Source: Microbacterium neungamense
Lineage (GTDB): Bacteria > Actinomycetota > Actinomycetes > Actinomycetales > Microbacteriaceae
Assembly: GCF_024971095.1 (NCBI RefSeq)
Contig: NZ_CP069717.1
Span: forward strand, 2,356,001 to 2,420,000
Direction of reading: 5' to 3'
Length of the DNA: 64,000 nucleotides
The position numbers and the translations under genes were made by a program. A model generated the notes under the pieces. It was given only the letters and a program-made list of their open reading frames with translations, was not told the origin of the DNA and did not search any database. Each line of letters begins with the position of its first letter. Within the stretch, counting starts at the first letter, position 1. Shown in pieces: positions 34,680 to 43,721 of this stretch.

Positions 34680-35369
34680 TCACTCGGTGAACAGGTACCC
34701 GCGGTTCACGTCGAAGCCGGCGATGCGCAGGCCGCGGCCGAGCAGCTCCTCCATCTCGCCGCGCAGGCGCAGACGCCACTCGTGCGCGGCATCCGGATCG
34801 GAGACGCGCATGGCTTCGATGTCCGACGGGATCTGCAGGGTCTCCGCCACGGCGTCGTCCGCCGGCGGCTTGGCGAGCTCCGCGAGAGCCCATTCGACGT
34901 CCAGGCGGTCGCTCTCGTCGCCGGCGTCCCCGCCGCCGAAGATGCCGTACCGGTTGACCGAGTAACCGGTGACGTGCGCGCGCAGCACGGTCAGGAAGAA
35001 GTGCGCGTTGCGTGCGACGAGCGGGTCGAAGGTCCAGGTGATGCGGCCGACGTCGCGGGAGAACGCCCACTGACGCTGGTGCTCCTTGAGCTCGCGCCCC
35101 CAGCCGCGGCCGCGGTACTCCGGCAGCAGCGCCGTGATGTGCGAGTGCATCGCGCGCCGGGCGGGCTCGCCGAAGAACGCGATGGAGGCGCCGACCATCT
35201 TCTCCGTGCCGTCCTCGTCGTCGAACAGGCCGACGACATAGTTGCCCGACTGCTGCAGCGCCCGCAGGGTGCCCGCGTCGATGACGCGCTCGGGCCCGCG
35301 GATGGAATCCAGCAGGGCCTGGGCGTCCAGGATCAGTTCAACGGTGTCGAGATCGCGGATGGTTCGCAC
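34680..35369 (-). CDS. GNAT-family N-acetyltransferase
   Basis: 229 residues; the acetyl-CoA loop is in LLPEYRGRGWGRELK (about 80-96), preceded by a beta strand MHSHITALLP and followed by ITWTFDPLVARNAHFFL. The long C-terminal part resembles the YitH/HolE-like GNAT proteins that often follow o-succinylbenzoate-type genes, but the substrate is unknown. The GTG at 35369 is 6 bases after CAGACT (35376-35381). It is convergent with the VOC gene, only 3 bases apart. Confidence 0.8.
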   Translation of the reverse strand: MRTIRDLDTVELILDAQALLDSIRGPERVIDAGTLRALQQSGNYVVGLFDDEDGTEKMVGASIAFFGEPARRAMHSHITALLPEYRGRGWGRELKEHQRQWAFSRDVGRITWTFDPLVARNAHFFLTVLRAHVTGYSVNRYGIFGGGDAGDESDRLDVEWALAELAKPPADDAVAETLQIPSDIEAMRVSDPDAAHEWRLRLRGEMEELLGRGLRIAGFDVNRGYLFTE

Positions 35370-35446
35370 GTACCCAGTCTGCCCGTCCAGGGCCGTGTGC
35401 GGAAACGCGGCGCCGCAGGTGGGTCATCGGGCGCCCCGGCGCGGGT

Positions 35447-36373
35447 TCAGAACGCGTACTCCATGAGGTCGACGCCGAGCACGCGGAACGCGTCGTGCGC
35501 GCGCAGCCGGTGGCTGATCGAGAGGTCGTCGAAGCAGACCGTGAGTGCGTAGGACACGCCGGCGCGGGGCCCGGCGAGCACGCCGGCCTCGGCCCGCACG
35601 CCGCGGTCGCGCCCGGTCTTGTCGATGAAGAGCAGCCCGTGCGCGTCGTGGTCGTGCGCGAACGGGTCGAGACCGGCGGATGCCCCGACGAGGCTGAGGT
35701 CCTGGTTCAGACTGAGCCACTCCGCCACCTGGGCGCTGACCGTCGCGTCGACGGCCTTCCCGTTCACCAGCGACGAGAACAGTGCCGCGAACTCACGGGT
35801 GGTCCCGACGGCGACGTGCGGGGCGTCGTCCGGCCCGCGGTGGTCGCGGAAGCGGTCGAGTACGGCGCTGCGCGGCATCCCGAGCGCGACCATGCGCGCC
35901 CGGACGCGCTCGTTCCCGACCAGGTCGAGCAGGGCGTTCGCGGCGTTCGGGTCTCCGGCGGCGGCCGCGAGCACGGCGAGGTCGACGATCGGGAGCGCCG
36001 GTGCGCGCAGGTGGCGCCACAGCCCGGAGCCGGTCACCAGCCCGGCATCCGGACGATTCACGAGACGCAGCGGGTCGAGCTCGCCCGCCTCGAGCGCCGC
36101 CGCCACCTCGACGAGCACCGGCACGAGGCACAGGCCCGCGACAGGGAGGGGGACGTGGTCGTCGCCGGTGAGCACGGGCTGCCCGGTGTCGAGGTCAGCG
36201 ACGTGCACGGCGACCTGCGCGCCGGATGCGGCCAGCTCCTCCAGGGCGCGCATGGTGGAGCCGAACGAGCGGCGTCCGGGCGCGGCACGACGCGGCACGC
36301 GCCGGGCACCGCGCTGCGAACGGCGCAGCGTCGCCGGCGGCGGCCCGTCGACGGGGCCAGGGGAAGTGCCCAC
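35447..36373 (-). CDS. Class A beta-lactamase-fold protein lacking the SxxK serine and lysine
   Basis: 308 residues with the class A beta-lactamase layout: an Arg-rich N-terminus, then PLPVAGLCLVPVLVEVAAAL where active enzymes have the S-x-x-K helix, GDPNAANALLDLVG in place of SDN, and FIDKTGRDRGVRAEAGVL with an intact KTG. The nucleophile position reads GLCL, without serine or lysine, so the protein should not hydrolyse beta-lactams; it may be a structural or binding pseudoenzyme. GTG at 36373 has AAAGGA 6 bases upstream. No secretion signal is seen. Confidence 0.7.
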   Translation of the reverse strand: MGTSPGPVDGPPPATLRRSQRGARRVPRRAAPGRRSFGSTMRALEELAASGAQVAVHVADLDTGQPVLTGDDHVPLPVAGLCLVPVLVEVAAALEAGELDPLRLVNRPDAGLVTGSGLWRHLRAPALPIVDLAVLAAAAGDPNAANALLDLVGNERVRARMVALGMPRSAVLDRFRDHRGPDDAPHVAVGTTREFAALFSSLVNGKAVDATVSAQVAEWLSLNQDLSLVGASAGLDPFAHDHDAHGLLFIDKTGRDRGVRAEAGVLAGPRAGVSYALTVCFDDLSISHRLRAHDAFRVLGVDLMEYAF

Positions 36374-36550
36374 GCGGAGTCCTTTAGCGTTGCGGGGCCG
36401 TCGCGTCTCGGTCACGGTGCGCGACCTCGTCCGACGGCCGGGGAGGGGAGGCGGCGGGCGTCCGGACGGTTCACGGCGTGCATCCGACGCGGACACCCCG
36501 GCTATCGTAACCCCGTCCGCCTCCCCCTCGACCGGGAGCGGAGGCTTCCG

Positions 36551-38542
36551 TCACCAGATCGTCACACGCTGCTCCGCGGGCAGGTGCAGCGCATCGCCCT
36601 CGGTCACGCCGAACGCGTCGTAGAACGCGTCGATGTTGCGCACGATCTGGTTGCACCGGAACTCGTTCGGCGAGTGCGGGTCGATGGTGAGCAGCCGAAT
36701 CGTCTCGGCGTCGCGGCTCTTCTGCTGCCACACCTGCGCCCAGCTCAGCAGCAGCCGCTGAATGCCCGTGTACCCGTCGATCACGGGCGCCTCGGCGCCG
36801 CCGAGCGACAGCTCGTACGCCTTGATCGCGATGCCCAGGCCGCCGAGGTCGCCGATGTTCTCACCGATGGTGAGCGCCCCGTTGACGTGGTGCTCCTCGG
36901 ACAGACCGGCGGGCACGAGCGCGTCGTACTGCGCGATGAGCACCTTGGTGCGCTCCTCGAACGCGGCGCGGTCCTCATCGGTCCACCAGTCCTGCAGCCG
37001 GCCGTCGCCGTCGTAGCGGCTGCCCTGGTCGTCGAAGCCGTGCCCGATCTCGTGGCCGATCACCGCGCCGATGCCGCCGTAGTTCGCGGCCGCGTCGCGG
37101 TTCGGGTCGAAGAACGGGTACTGCAGGATCGCCGCGGGGAACACGATCTCGTTCATCAGCGGGTTGTAGTAGGCGTTCACCATCTGCGGCGGCATGAACC
37201 ACTCGTCGCGATCGATCGGCTTGCCGACCTTCGCGATCTGCCGGTCGTGCTCGAACGCGTTGGCGCGGCGCACGTTGCCGACGAGATCGGATGCCGAGAT
37301 CTCGACGCCCTCGTAATCCTTCCACTTCTCGGGGTGCCCGATCTTCGGCCGGAAGGTGGCCAGCTTGTCGAGCGCCTTCCGCCGGGTCTCCGGGCCCATC
37401 CACTCCAGCGTCTCGATGCTCTGCCGGTAGGCCTCGATGAGGTTCGCCACCAGCGCATCCATCGCCGCCTTCGCGGCGGGCGGGAAGTGCCGCTCGACGT
37501 AGATCCGTCCGACCGCGTCGCCGAGGGCGCCCTCGACGAGGGTGACGCCGCGCTTCCAGCGCTCGCGGATGGTGGGCGTGCCGGTGAGCTCGGTGCCGTA
37601 GAAGGAGAAGTTCTCGTCGACGATGTCGTCGGGGAGGTAGGCGGCCAGGCCGTGCACGACCTTGGCGCGCAGCCACGCCTTCCAGTCCTCCAGGCGCTCC
37701 TCGGTGAGCAGGGCGCCCAGGCCCTCGATGAAACTGGGCTGGTAGACGACGACCTCGGCGAAGGCGTCGACGGGCTCAGCGCCCGCGGCCGGGGCCACGG
37801 CGTCCCGCCACGGCGTCAGGTCGACGCCGACGAGCTGCTGCAGCTCGTCCCAGGTCTTCAGGTTGTAGGTCTTGACCGCGTCGCGGCTGGCGACGTTGTC
37901 CCAGTGGTGCCCGGCGACCTCGTGCTCGAGGCCGAAGGCGCGGTCGGCGGTGCCGGCGGCATCCGCGATACCGGCGAGCGTGAGGATCCGCTCGAGGTGG
38001 GCGCGGTACGCGGCGCGGGTGCCTTCGAAGTTCTCCAGCCGGTAGTAGCTCTCGTCCGGCAGGGACAGCCCGCCCTGCACGACGAACGGCACGTACCGGT
38101 CGGGGTTGCCGGGGTCGGGTTCGACGAACACGCCGAGCAGCGAGGCGATGCCGTCGCGGTCGAAGCCGCCGACGGCGGCGAGGAAGGACGGGATGCCGTC
38201 GATCGCGTCGACCTTGTCGAGCTGCTCGCGCAGCGGGGCGAGGCCGAGCTCGGCGATGCGCTCGGTGTCCATGAAGCTCGCGAACAGGTCGCCCACCTTG
38301 CGGGCGAGGGTGCCGGGCGCGGCATCCTGCGACTCGACGATGATGTCGCGGACGTCCTTCTCGGCCTGTTCGTGCAGGAGGTGGAAGGAGCCCCAGCGCG
38401 CCTTGTCCTCGGGGATCTCGGTGCGCTCGAGCCACGCGCCGTTGACGTGGCGATAGAGGTCGTCCTGGGGACGGATGTCGGGGCTGAACTCGTCGATGGC
38501 GAGGCCGGAGGGCAGAACACCGGTGGGGAGCACGTCAGTCAT
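36551..38542 (-). CDS. M13-family zinc endopeptidase (neprilysin/PepO type)
   Basis: 663 residues, normal for bacterial M13. The zinc site is HEIGH in AVIGHEIGHGFDDQGS (about 495) with the third ligand in ENIGDLGGL (about 560), plus the substrate-binding NAYYNP segment and the C-terminal CNQIVRNIDAFYDAF. No signal peptide or membrane anchor: a cytoplasmic peptidase of peptides below about 5 kDa. TAGGCT (38549-38554) lies 6 bases before the ATG, a leaderless start; the gene is divergent from the MATE transporter. Confidence 0.95.
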   Translation of the reverse strand: MTDVLPTGVLPSGLAIDEFSPDIRPQDDLYRHVNGAWLERTEIPEDKARWGSFHLLHEQAEKDVRDIIVESQDAAPGTLARKVGDLFASFMDTERIAELGLAPLREQLDKVDAIDGIPSFLAAVGGFDRDGIASLLGVFVEPDPGNPDRYVPFVVQGGLSLPDESYYRLENFEGTRAAYRAHLERILTLAGIADAAGTADRAFGLEHEVAGHHWDNVASRDAVKTYNLKTWDELQQLVGVDLTPWRDAVAPAAGAEPVDAFAEVVVYQPSFIEGLGALLTEERLEDWKAWLRAKVVHGLAAYLPDDIVDENFSFYGTELTGTPTIRERWKRGVTLVEGALGDAVGRIYVERHFPPAAKAAMDALVANLIEAYRQSIETLEWMGPETRRKALDKLATFRPKIGHPEKWKDYEGVEISASDLVGNVRRANAFEHDRQIAKVGKPIDRDEWFMPPQMVNAYYNPLMNEIVFPAAILQYPFFDPNRDAAANYGGIGAVIGHEIGHGFDDQGSRYDGDGRLQDWWTDEDRAAFEERTKVLIAQYDALVPAGLSEEHHVNGALTIGENIGDLGGLGIAIKAYELSLGGAEAPVIDGYTGIQRLLLSWAQVWQQKSRDAETIRLLTIDPHSPNEFRCNQIVRNIDAFYDAFGVTEGDALHLPAEQRVTIW

Positions 38543-38718
38543 GCGCCCAGCCTATGCGCCGCCTCCCCCACGGCGGCGGCGACGGAACAGCCCGCGTGGT
38601 GCCGGCGGCTGCGCGACGGATGCGGCGGCGGCATCCGCCCGGCGCTGACGCCACGCGCAGCAGCAGGGCGGGCGGGCCGAGGCCGGTGAGGTTCTCGGAC
38701 TCGCAATAGGCTCGAACG

Positions 38719-40038
38719 GTGCCCGCCCCGACGCTGAACCGTGAGATCCTGCGCCTCGCCGTGCCGGCGTTCGGCGCCCTCGTCGCCGAGCCGGCGTTCC
38801 TCATCGTCGACGCGGCGCTCGTCGGGCACCTCGGCACGATCCCGCTGGCCGGCCTGGGCATCGCGAGCGCGGTGCTGCAGACGATCGTCGGGCTGATGAT
38901 CTTCCTCGCCTACTCGACGACCCCCGCGGTCGCGCGCCGGTTCGGCGCCGGCGACCATGCGGATGCCGTCTCGATCGGCATCGACGGGATGTGGCTCGCC
39001 CTGGGGCTCGGCGCCCTGCTCGCCGCCTCCGGCGCGATCGCCACGCCGTGGATGGTCTCGCTGTTCGGTGCGACGGATGCCGTGTCCGCCGAGGCGCAGA
39101 CCTACCTCGTGATCTCGATGTGGGGCCTTCCCGCCATGCTCATCGTGTTCGCCGCCACCGGGCTGCTGCGCGGGATGCAGGACACCATGACGCCGCTGTG
39201 GATCGCGGGCCTCGGGTTCGGGGCGAACGCGCTGCTGAACGCGCTGTTCATCTATGGGTTCGGCTGGGGCATCGCCGGTTCCGCGTTCGGGACGGTCACC
39301 GCGCAGTGGGGCATGGTGGCCGCCTACGTCGTGGTGGTCCGGCGGCTCGCACTGCGGCACGGCGCCTCGATGAAGGCGCAGCGCGAGGGCATCCGCGGAT
39401 CGGCCCGCTCCGGCGGGTGGCTGTTCCTGCGCACGGTGAGCCTGCGCGTCGCCCTGCTCGCCACGGTCGGCGTCGCCACCGGGATCGGCACGGAGGAGCT
39501 CGCCGGCTGGCAGATCGTGTTCACGATCTTCTCGACCGCCGCGTTCGCGCTCGACGCGCTCGCGATCGCGGCGCAGGCGCTGATCGGCAAGGGCCTCGGC
39601 GCCGGAGACGACGAGCAGGTGCGCCGGGTGCTGCGCCGCACCGTCGCGTGGGGCGCCTGGTTCGGCGTGATCGTCGGAGGACTCATCGCGGCCCTGTCCG
39701 GTGTGCTCGGCGTCGTCTTCACCGGGGATGCCGGCGTCGCCGCCCTCGTGCAGCCGGCGTTCCTCGTCCTCGCCATCGCGCAGCCGATCGCCGGCATCGT
39801 CTTCGTGCTGGACGGCGTACTGATGGGCGCGAACGACGCGCGCTATCTCGCGGTCGCAGGCGTGATCAACCTGGTCCCGCTGCTGCCGGCGCTGTGGATC
39901 ATCTCGGCGACGGGCGTGGACGGCGCCGCGGGACTGATCTGGCTCGCCGTGTCGTTCTTCGGGCTCTACCTCCTCGCCCGGCTCGGCACGCTCGGCTGGC
40001 GCGTGCGCACCGACCGGTGGATGCGGATCGGGGCCTGA
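38719..40038 (+). CDS. MATE-family efflux transporter (DinF-like)
   Basis: Multidrug/sodium or proton antiporter of the cytoplasmic membrane: 439 residues, 12 predicted membrane helices in two halves, starting LNREILRLAVPAFGALVAEP and with a typical DinF-branch GHLGTIPLAGLGIA after helix 1. The second half begins with RTVSLRVALLATVGVAT. The GTG at 38719 is 6 bases after TAGGCT (38707-38712). The 164 bases between it and the divergent M13 gene hold only the two promoters and GC-rich sequence. Confidence 0.92.
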   Translation: MPAPTLNREILRLAVPAFGALVAEPAFLIVDAALVGHLGTIPLAGLGIASAVLQTIVGLMIFLAYSTTPAVARRFGAGDHADAVSIGIDGMWLALGLGALLAASGAIATPWMVSLFGATDAVSAEAQTYLVISMWGLPAMLIVFAATGLLRGMQDTMTPLWIAGLGFGANALLNALFIYGFGWGIAGSAFGTVTAQWGMVAAYVVVVRRLALRHGASMKAQREGIRGSARSGGWLFLRTVSLRVALLATVGVATGIGTEELAGWQIVFTIFSTAAFALDALAIAAQALIGKGLGAGDDEQVRRVLRRTVAWGAWFGVIVGGLIAALSGVLGVVFTGDAGVAALVQPAFLVLAIAQPIAGIVFVLDGVLMGANDARYLAVAGVINLVPLLPALWIISATGVDGAAGLIWLAVSFFGLYLLARLGTLGWRVRTDRWMRIGA

Positions 40039-40156
40039 TCCTGCACAGCCCCGGCGTCAGCGCGACCTCTCCCCAGCGGCCGGTGTCCGGGGTTCACCCG
40101 CACGGGCGACCCTGGCATTGTCGAAGGACCCGGACGACAATGGAGGAATGCTGAGC

Positions 40157-40369
40157 ATGACAGAACCCCAGGTGTGGACGCTGATCGGCGTCTTCGCGGC
40201 CGGGCTGTTCGGCATGCTCACCCTGATGTCGACGATGTTCGTCCGGATCATCCGGGCGGAGATGAGCGGTCTCGCAGCGGAGATCAAGGCGATCCATCAC
40301 CGTCTCGACCGCATCGACGCCGATGTCAACGCGCTGATGCGTCACGCATTCGGCGTCGACCGCGGCTGA
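40157..40369 (+). CDS. Small membrane protein with C-terminal coiled coil (70 aa)
   Basis: One membrane helix (WTLIGVFAAGLFGMLTLMST, about 7-26) followed by a basic/amphipathic stretch IRAEMSGLAAEIKAIHHRLD and IDADVNAL, likely a short coiled coil. Such proteins are common in Microbacteriaceae and their role is unknown. ATG 40157 is chosen for the GGAGGA 9 bases upstream; an in-frame ATG at 40148 abuts that site. Confidence 0.7.
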   Translation: MTEPQVWTLIGVFAAGLFGMLTLMSTMFVRIIRAEMSGLAAEIKAIHHRLDRIDADVNALMRHAFGVDRG

Positions 40370-40432
40370 CCGGGTCAGGCCACGGCCGCAGCATCCGTTC
40401 TGGCATAGGGCGATGTGACCGCGCCCTGCTTC

Positions 40433-41050
40433 TCAGGCGTACCGCCGGCACCACTCGTACATGACGACGGCCGCCGCCGCGCTCGCGTTGATCGAACGGG
40501 TGGAGCCGTACTGCGTGATCTCGACATGGGCGGATGCCGCCGCGAGCGCCTCCGGCGACAGGCCGGGGCCCTCCTGCCCGAACAGCAGCACGCAGCGCTC
40601 CGGCAGGTCCACACGCTCGACCGGCACCGCCTCTCCCACGTTGTCCACCGCGACGATCGGGATGCCCTCGTCCCGCGCCCAGGCCGCGAAGGATGCCACG
40701 TCCTCGTGGTGCACGACGTGCTGGTAGCGGTCGGTCACCATCGCGCCGCGCCGGTTCCAGCGCCGGCGGCCGATGATGTGCACGGTGTCGGCGAGGAAGG
40801 CGTTCGCGCTGCGCACGATCGACCCGATGTTCATGTCGTGCTGCCAGTTCTCGATGGCGACGTGGAACGGATGCCGCCGGCTGTCGAGATCCGCGACGAT
40901 GGCCTCCATCCGCCAATAGCGGTAGCGGTCGATCACGTTCCGGGTGTCGCCGTGCGCGAGCAGCTCCGGGTCGTATCGGTCGCCCTCCGGCCACGGCCCC
41001 TGCCACGGGCCGAGCCCGTGTGTGGAGCGCTCGGGGGTCTGCTCAGCCAT
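40433..41050 (-). CDS. TrmH-family RNA 2'-O-methyltransferase
   Basis: SpoU/TrmH-type methyltransferase, 205 residues, with the three trefoil-knot motifs: NIGSIVRSANAF (about 85-96), LLFGQEGPGLS (about 160-170) and STRSINASAAAAVVMYEW (about 182-199). It would modify a ribose in tRNA or rRNA using S-adenosylmethionine; the target cannot be read. TACGCT (41058-41063) is 7 bases before the ATG at 41050. It is divergent from the metal transporter. Confidence 0.9.
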   Translation of the reverse strand: MAEQTPERSTHGLGPWQGPWPEGDRYDPELLAHGDTRNVIDRYRYWRMEAIVADLDSRRHPFHVAIENWQHDMNIGSIVRSANAFLADTVHIIGRRRWNRRGAMVTDRYQHVVHHEDVASFAAWARDEGIPIVAVDNVGEAVPVERVDLPERCVLLFGQEGPGLSPEALAAASAHVEITQYGSTRSINASAAAAVVMYEWCRRYA

Positions 41051-41116
41051 CCCGACCAGCGTAGCCCGCCCCGCCGCCCACCCCGCCGGCATGCCGGGCG
41101 CGCCCGCACGGGCACC

Positions 41117-41161
41117 TTTCGGGGCACCGAAAAATCCGCCTACAATTTCGGTATGCCGAAA
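41117..41161. promoter_or_regulatory. Twin palindromic operators at the metal-transporter promoter
   Basis: Two copies of TTTCGG-N4-CCGAAA lie at 41117-41132 and 41146-41161, 29 bases apart. Both have perfect 6-base arms. The second covers the last base of the -10 (TACAAT 41141-41146), the transcription start and the ATG at 41153. The operon's own DtxR/MntR-type regulator is the obvious ligand, which would give manganese-dependent repression. Confidence 0.75.
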
Positions 41162-42094
41162 ACTCTCCGCCGCGCCGGCGTCGCCCTCCTCCTCGCCGCG
41201 TCCCTCACCGGGCCGCTGGCGTCGTGCGCGCCCGCGTCGGGCGACGGCGCCCCGGCCGGGGAGGACGCCGACCGCCCGGTCGTGCTCACCACGTTCACCG
41301 TCCTCGCCGACATCGCCGCCAACGTCGCGGGCGATCACCTCGCCGTGGAGTCGATCACGAAGCCGGGCGCCGAGATCCACGGCTACGAGCCCACCCCGAG
41401 GGACATCGCGAAGGCATCCGAGGCCGACCTCATCCTCGACAACGGGCTCAACCTCGAGGCGTGGTTCGCGCAGTTCGTGGAGTCGGTCGACGTGCCGCAC
41501 GTCGTCGTCTCCGAGGGCGTCGAGCCGATCGACATCTCCGAGGACGCGTACGCCGGCAAGCCCAACCCGCACGCGTGGATGAGCCCGCTGAACGTGCAGA
41601 TCTATGTCGACAACATGGTCGAGGCCTTCAGCGATCTCGATCCGGCGCACGCCGACCACTTCGCCCGCAACGGCGAGGGCTACAAGGCCGAGCTTCAGGC
41701 CGTGCAGGACGAGCTGGTGGCGGAGCTGGCCGCCCTGCCCGAGCATCAGCGCGCGCTGGTCACCTGCGAGGGCGCCTTCTCGTACCTGGCCCGCGACGCC
41801 GGCCTCACCGAGGCGTACATCTGGCCGGTGAACGCAGAGCAGCAGGCCACCCCGCAGCAGATCACCCGGGCGATCGCGTTCGTCACCGAGAACGACGTGC
41901 CGGCGGTGTTCTGCGAGTCGACCGTCTCCGACAAGCCGATGCGCCAGGTGGTGGAGGCGACCGGGGCCTCGTTCGGGGGCATCCTGTACGTCGACTCGCT
42001 GTCCGAGGCGGACGGGCCGGTGCCCACCTACCTCGACCTGATCCGGCACGACGCGGAGACCATCGTCGCCGCCCTCACCGGGGGCGGATCATGA
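41153..42094 (+). CDS. mntA: Manganese-type metal-binding lipoprotein (ABC cluster A-I)
   Basis: Surface binding protein for Mn (or Fe/Zn). Lipobox LASC (C25). The four metal ligands follow the PsaA pattern: H76 (EIHGYEPT), H140 (NPHAWMSP), E206 (CEGAFSY) and D281 (YVDSLSEADG); the His/His/Glu/Asp set and the lack of a His-rich loop favour Mn over Zn. TACAAT 6 bases before the ATG gives a leaderless start lying inside a palindromic operator. Its stop overlaps the ATPase ATG by 4 bases. Confidence 0.9.
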   Translation: MPKTLRRAGVALLLAASLTGPLASCAPASGDGAPAGEDADRPVVLTTFTVLADIAANVAGDHLAVESITKPGAEIHGYEPTPRDIAKASEADLILDNGLNLEAWFAQFVESVDVPHVVVSEGVEPIDISEDAYAGKPNPHAWMSPLNVQIYVDNMVEAFSDLDPAHADHFARNGEGYKAELQAVQDELVAELAALPEHQRALVTCEGAFSYLARDAGLTEAYIWPVNAEQQATPQQITRAIAFVTENDVPAVFCESTVSDKPMRQVVEATGASFGGILYVDSLSEADGPVPTYLDLIRHDAETIVAALTGGGS

Positions 42095-42837
42095 GCGGCC
42101 CGCACCCGGCGATCGAGGTCGACGGCGTCGGCGTCCGCTACGGCGAGGTCGTCGCGCTCGAGGACGTGTCGCTGCGCGTCCCGTTCGGCAGCGTGACGGC
42201 GCTGGTCGGCATGAACGGCTCCGGGAAGTCGACGCTATTCAAGGCGCTCACCGGCATGGTGCGGCCCGCGCACGGCCGGGTGCGGCTGGACGGCATGACC
42301 CCGGCGGAGGCGCGGCGGCGACGACTGATCGGGTACGTGCCGCAGAGCGAGGCGGTCGACTGGGCCTTCCCGGTCTCGGTGCGCGACGTCGTGATGATGG
42401 GGCGCTACGGCCACCTCGGTCCCACCCGCCGGCCGCGCCGTGAGGACCGCGAGATCGTCGACCGCGCGCTGGAGCGCGTGGAGCTCGCCGACCTCGCCGA
42501 GCGGCAGATCGGCCGGCTCTCCGGCGGGCAGCGCAAGCGGGTGTTCGTCGCCCGCGGCATCGCGCAGGACGCCCGCATCCTGCTGCTCGACGAGCCGTTC
42601 GCCGGGGTGGACAAGAAGTCCGAGGCGATGATCGTCCGGCTGCTCCGCGAGGCGGCGGCCGAGGGGCGCACCGTGCTCGTCTCCAGTCACGATCTGCACG
42701 CCCTCCCCGGGCTTGCGGATGCCGCGGTGCTACTGCTCCGGCGGGTGCTGTTCCACGGGCCGGTGGCCGAGGCGCTGCACCCCGAGCAGCTCACCCGCGC
42801 GTTCGGGCTGGACATCCTCGGGAAGGAGGGGTCATGA
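42091..42837 (+). CDS. mntB: Metal ABC transporter ATPase
   Basis: 248-residue ATPase of the metal importer: Walker A GMNGSGKST (about 38-46), LIGYVPQSEAVDWAFPVSVR with the Q-loop typical of Mn/Zn systems, signature LSGGQRKR and Walker B ILLLDEPFAGVD. Overlaps of 4 bases (ATGA) join it to the binding-protein gene before and the permease after. Gene symbols for these systems vary; mntB here means the ATPase. Confidence 0.9.
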   Translation: MSGPHPAIEVDGVGVRYGEVVALEDVSLRVPFGSVTALVGMNGSGKSTLFKALTGMVRPAHGRVRLDGMTPAEARRRRLIGYVPQSEAVDWAFPVSVRDVVMMGRYGHLGPTRRPRREDREIVDRALERVELADLAERQIGRLSGGQRKRVFVARGIAQDARILLLDEPFAGVDKKSEAMIVRLLREAAAEGRTVLVSSHDLHALPGLADAAVLLLRRVLFHGPVAEALHPEQLTRAFGLDILGKEGS

Positions 42838-43712
42838 GCGCGATCGATCTGCTCCTGGAGCCGCTGCAGTACGAGTTCATGGTGCGCGCGCTGGTGACCA
42901 CCGTGATCGCCGCCGTGGTGTGCGCCGTGCTGTCGTGCTGGCTGGTGCTGATCGGCTGGTCGCTGATGGGGGATGCCGTGTCGCACGCCGTGCTGCCCGG
43001 GGTGGTGCTGGCGTACGTCGTGGGCGCGCCGTTCGCGCTCGGCGCGCTCGTGTTCGGCTTCCTCGCGGTCGCCCTGATCGGCCTCATCCGGGGCACCAGC
43101 CGGGTGAAGGAGGACGCCGCGATCGGCATCGTGTTCACGACGCTGTTCGCGCTGGGCCTGGTGCTCATCTCGGTGACGCCCAGCCAGACCGACCTGAACC
43201 ACATCATCTTCGGCAACATCCTCGGCATCTCCACGGCCGATCTGGTGCAGATCGCGATCCTCGCCACCGTGGCCTTCGTGGTGCTCATCGCCAAGCGGCG
43301 CGACCTCACGCTCTACGCCTTCGACCCGGCGCACGCGTTCGCGATCGGCCTGTCGCCGCGGATGCTCGGCGCGCTCCTGCTCGGCCTGCTCGCCCTGACC
43401 GCCGTCGTCGCGCTGCAGGTGGCCGGGGTGATCCTGGTCGTGGCGATGCTGATCATCCCTGGCGCGACCGCCTACCTGCTCACCGACCGCTTCGGCGCGA
43501 TGCTCGTCCTCGCCCCGGTGATCGCCGCCGCGTCGTCGGTGCTGGGCATCTACCTCAGCTACTGGCTCGACGCGGCATCCGGCGGACTGGTGGTTGTGGT
43601 GCAGGGCGCCGTCTTCGCGCTCGTGTATCTGTTCAGCCCCCGTCAGGGCGTGCTCGCCCGGGCGCTGAGCGGCCGGCGCCGGGCGACGGCCGCCGGGATG
43701 GCCCGCGGGTAG
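42834..43712 (+). CDS. mntC: Metal ABC transporter permease
   Basis: 292-residue permease with about eight to nine membrane helices, of the ABC-3 family: LIGWSLMGDAVSHAVLPGVV near residue 45 is the family's conserved motif, and GVILVVAMLIIPGATAYLLT lies near 205. It overlaps the ATPase stop by 4 bases. Together with mntA and mntB it forms a full importer; the regulator gene follows 9 bases later with its own promoter. Confidence 0.9.
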   Translation: MSAIDLLLEPLQYEFMVRALVTTVIAAVVCAVLSCWLVLIGWSLMGDAVSHAVLPGVVLAYVVGAPFALGALVFGFLAVALIGLIRGTSRVKEDAAIGIVFTTLFALGLVLISVTPSQTDLNHIIFGNILGISTADLVQIAILATVAFVVLIAKRRDLTLYAFDPAHAFAIGLSPRMLGALLLGLLALTAVVALQVAGVILVVAMLIIPGATAYLLTDRFGAMLVLAPVIAAASSVLGIYLSYWLDAASGGLVVVVQGAVFALVYLFSPRQGVLARALSGRRRATAAGMARG

Positions 43713-43721
43713 GCTCGAGAG

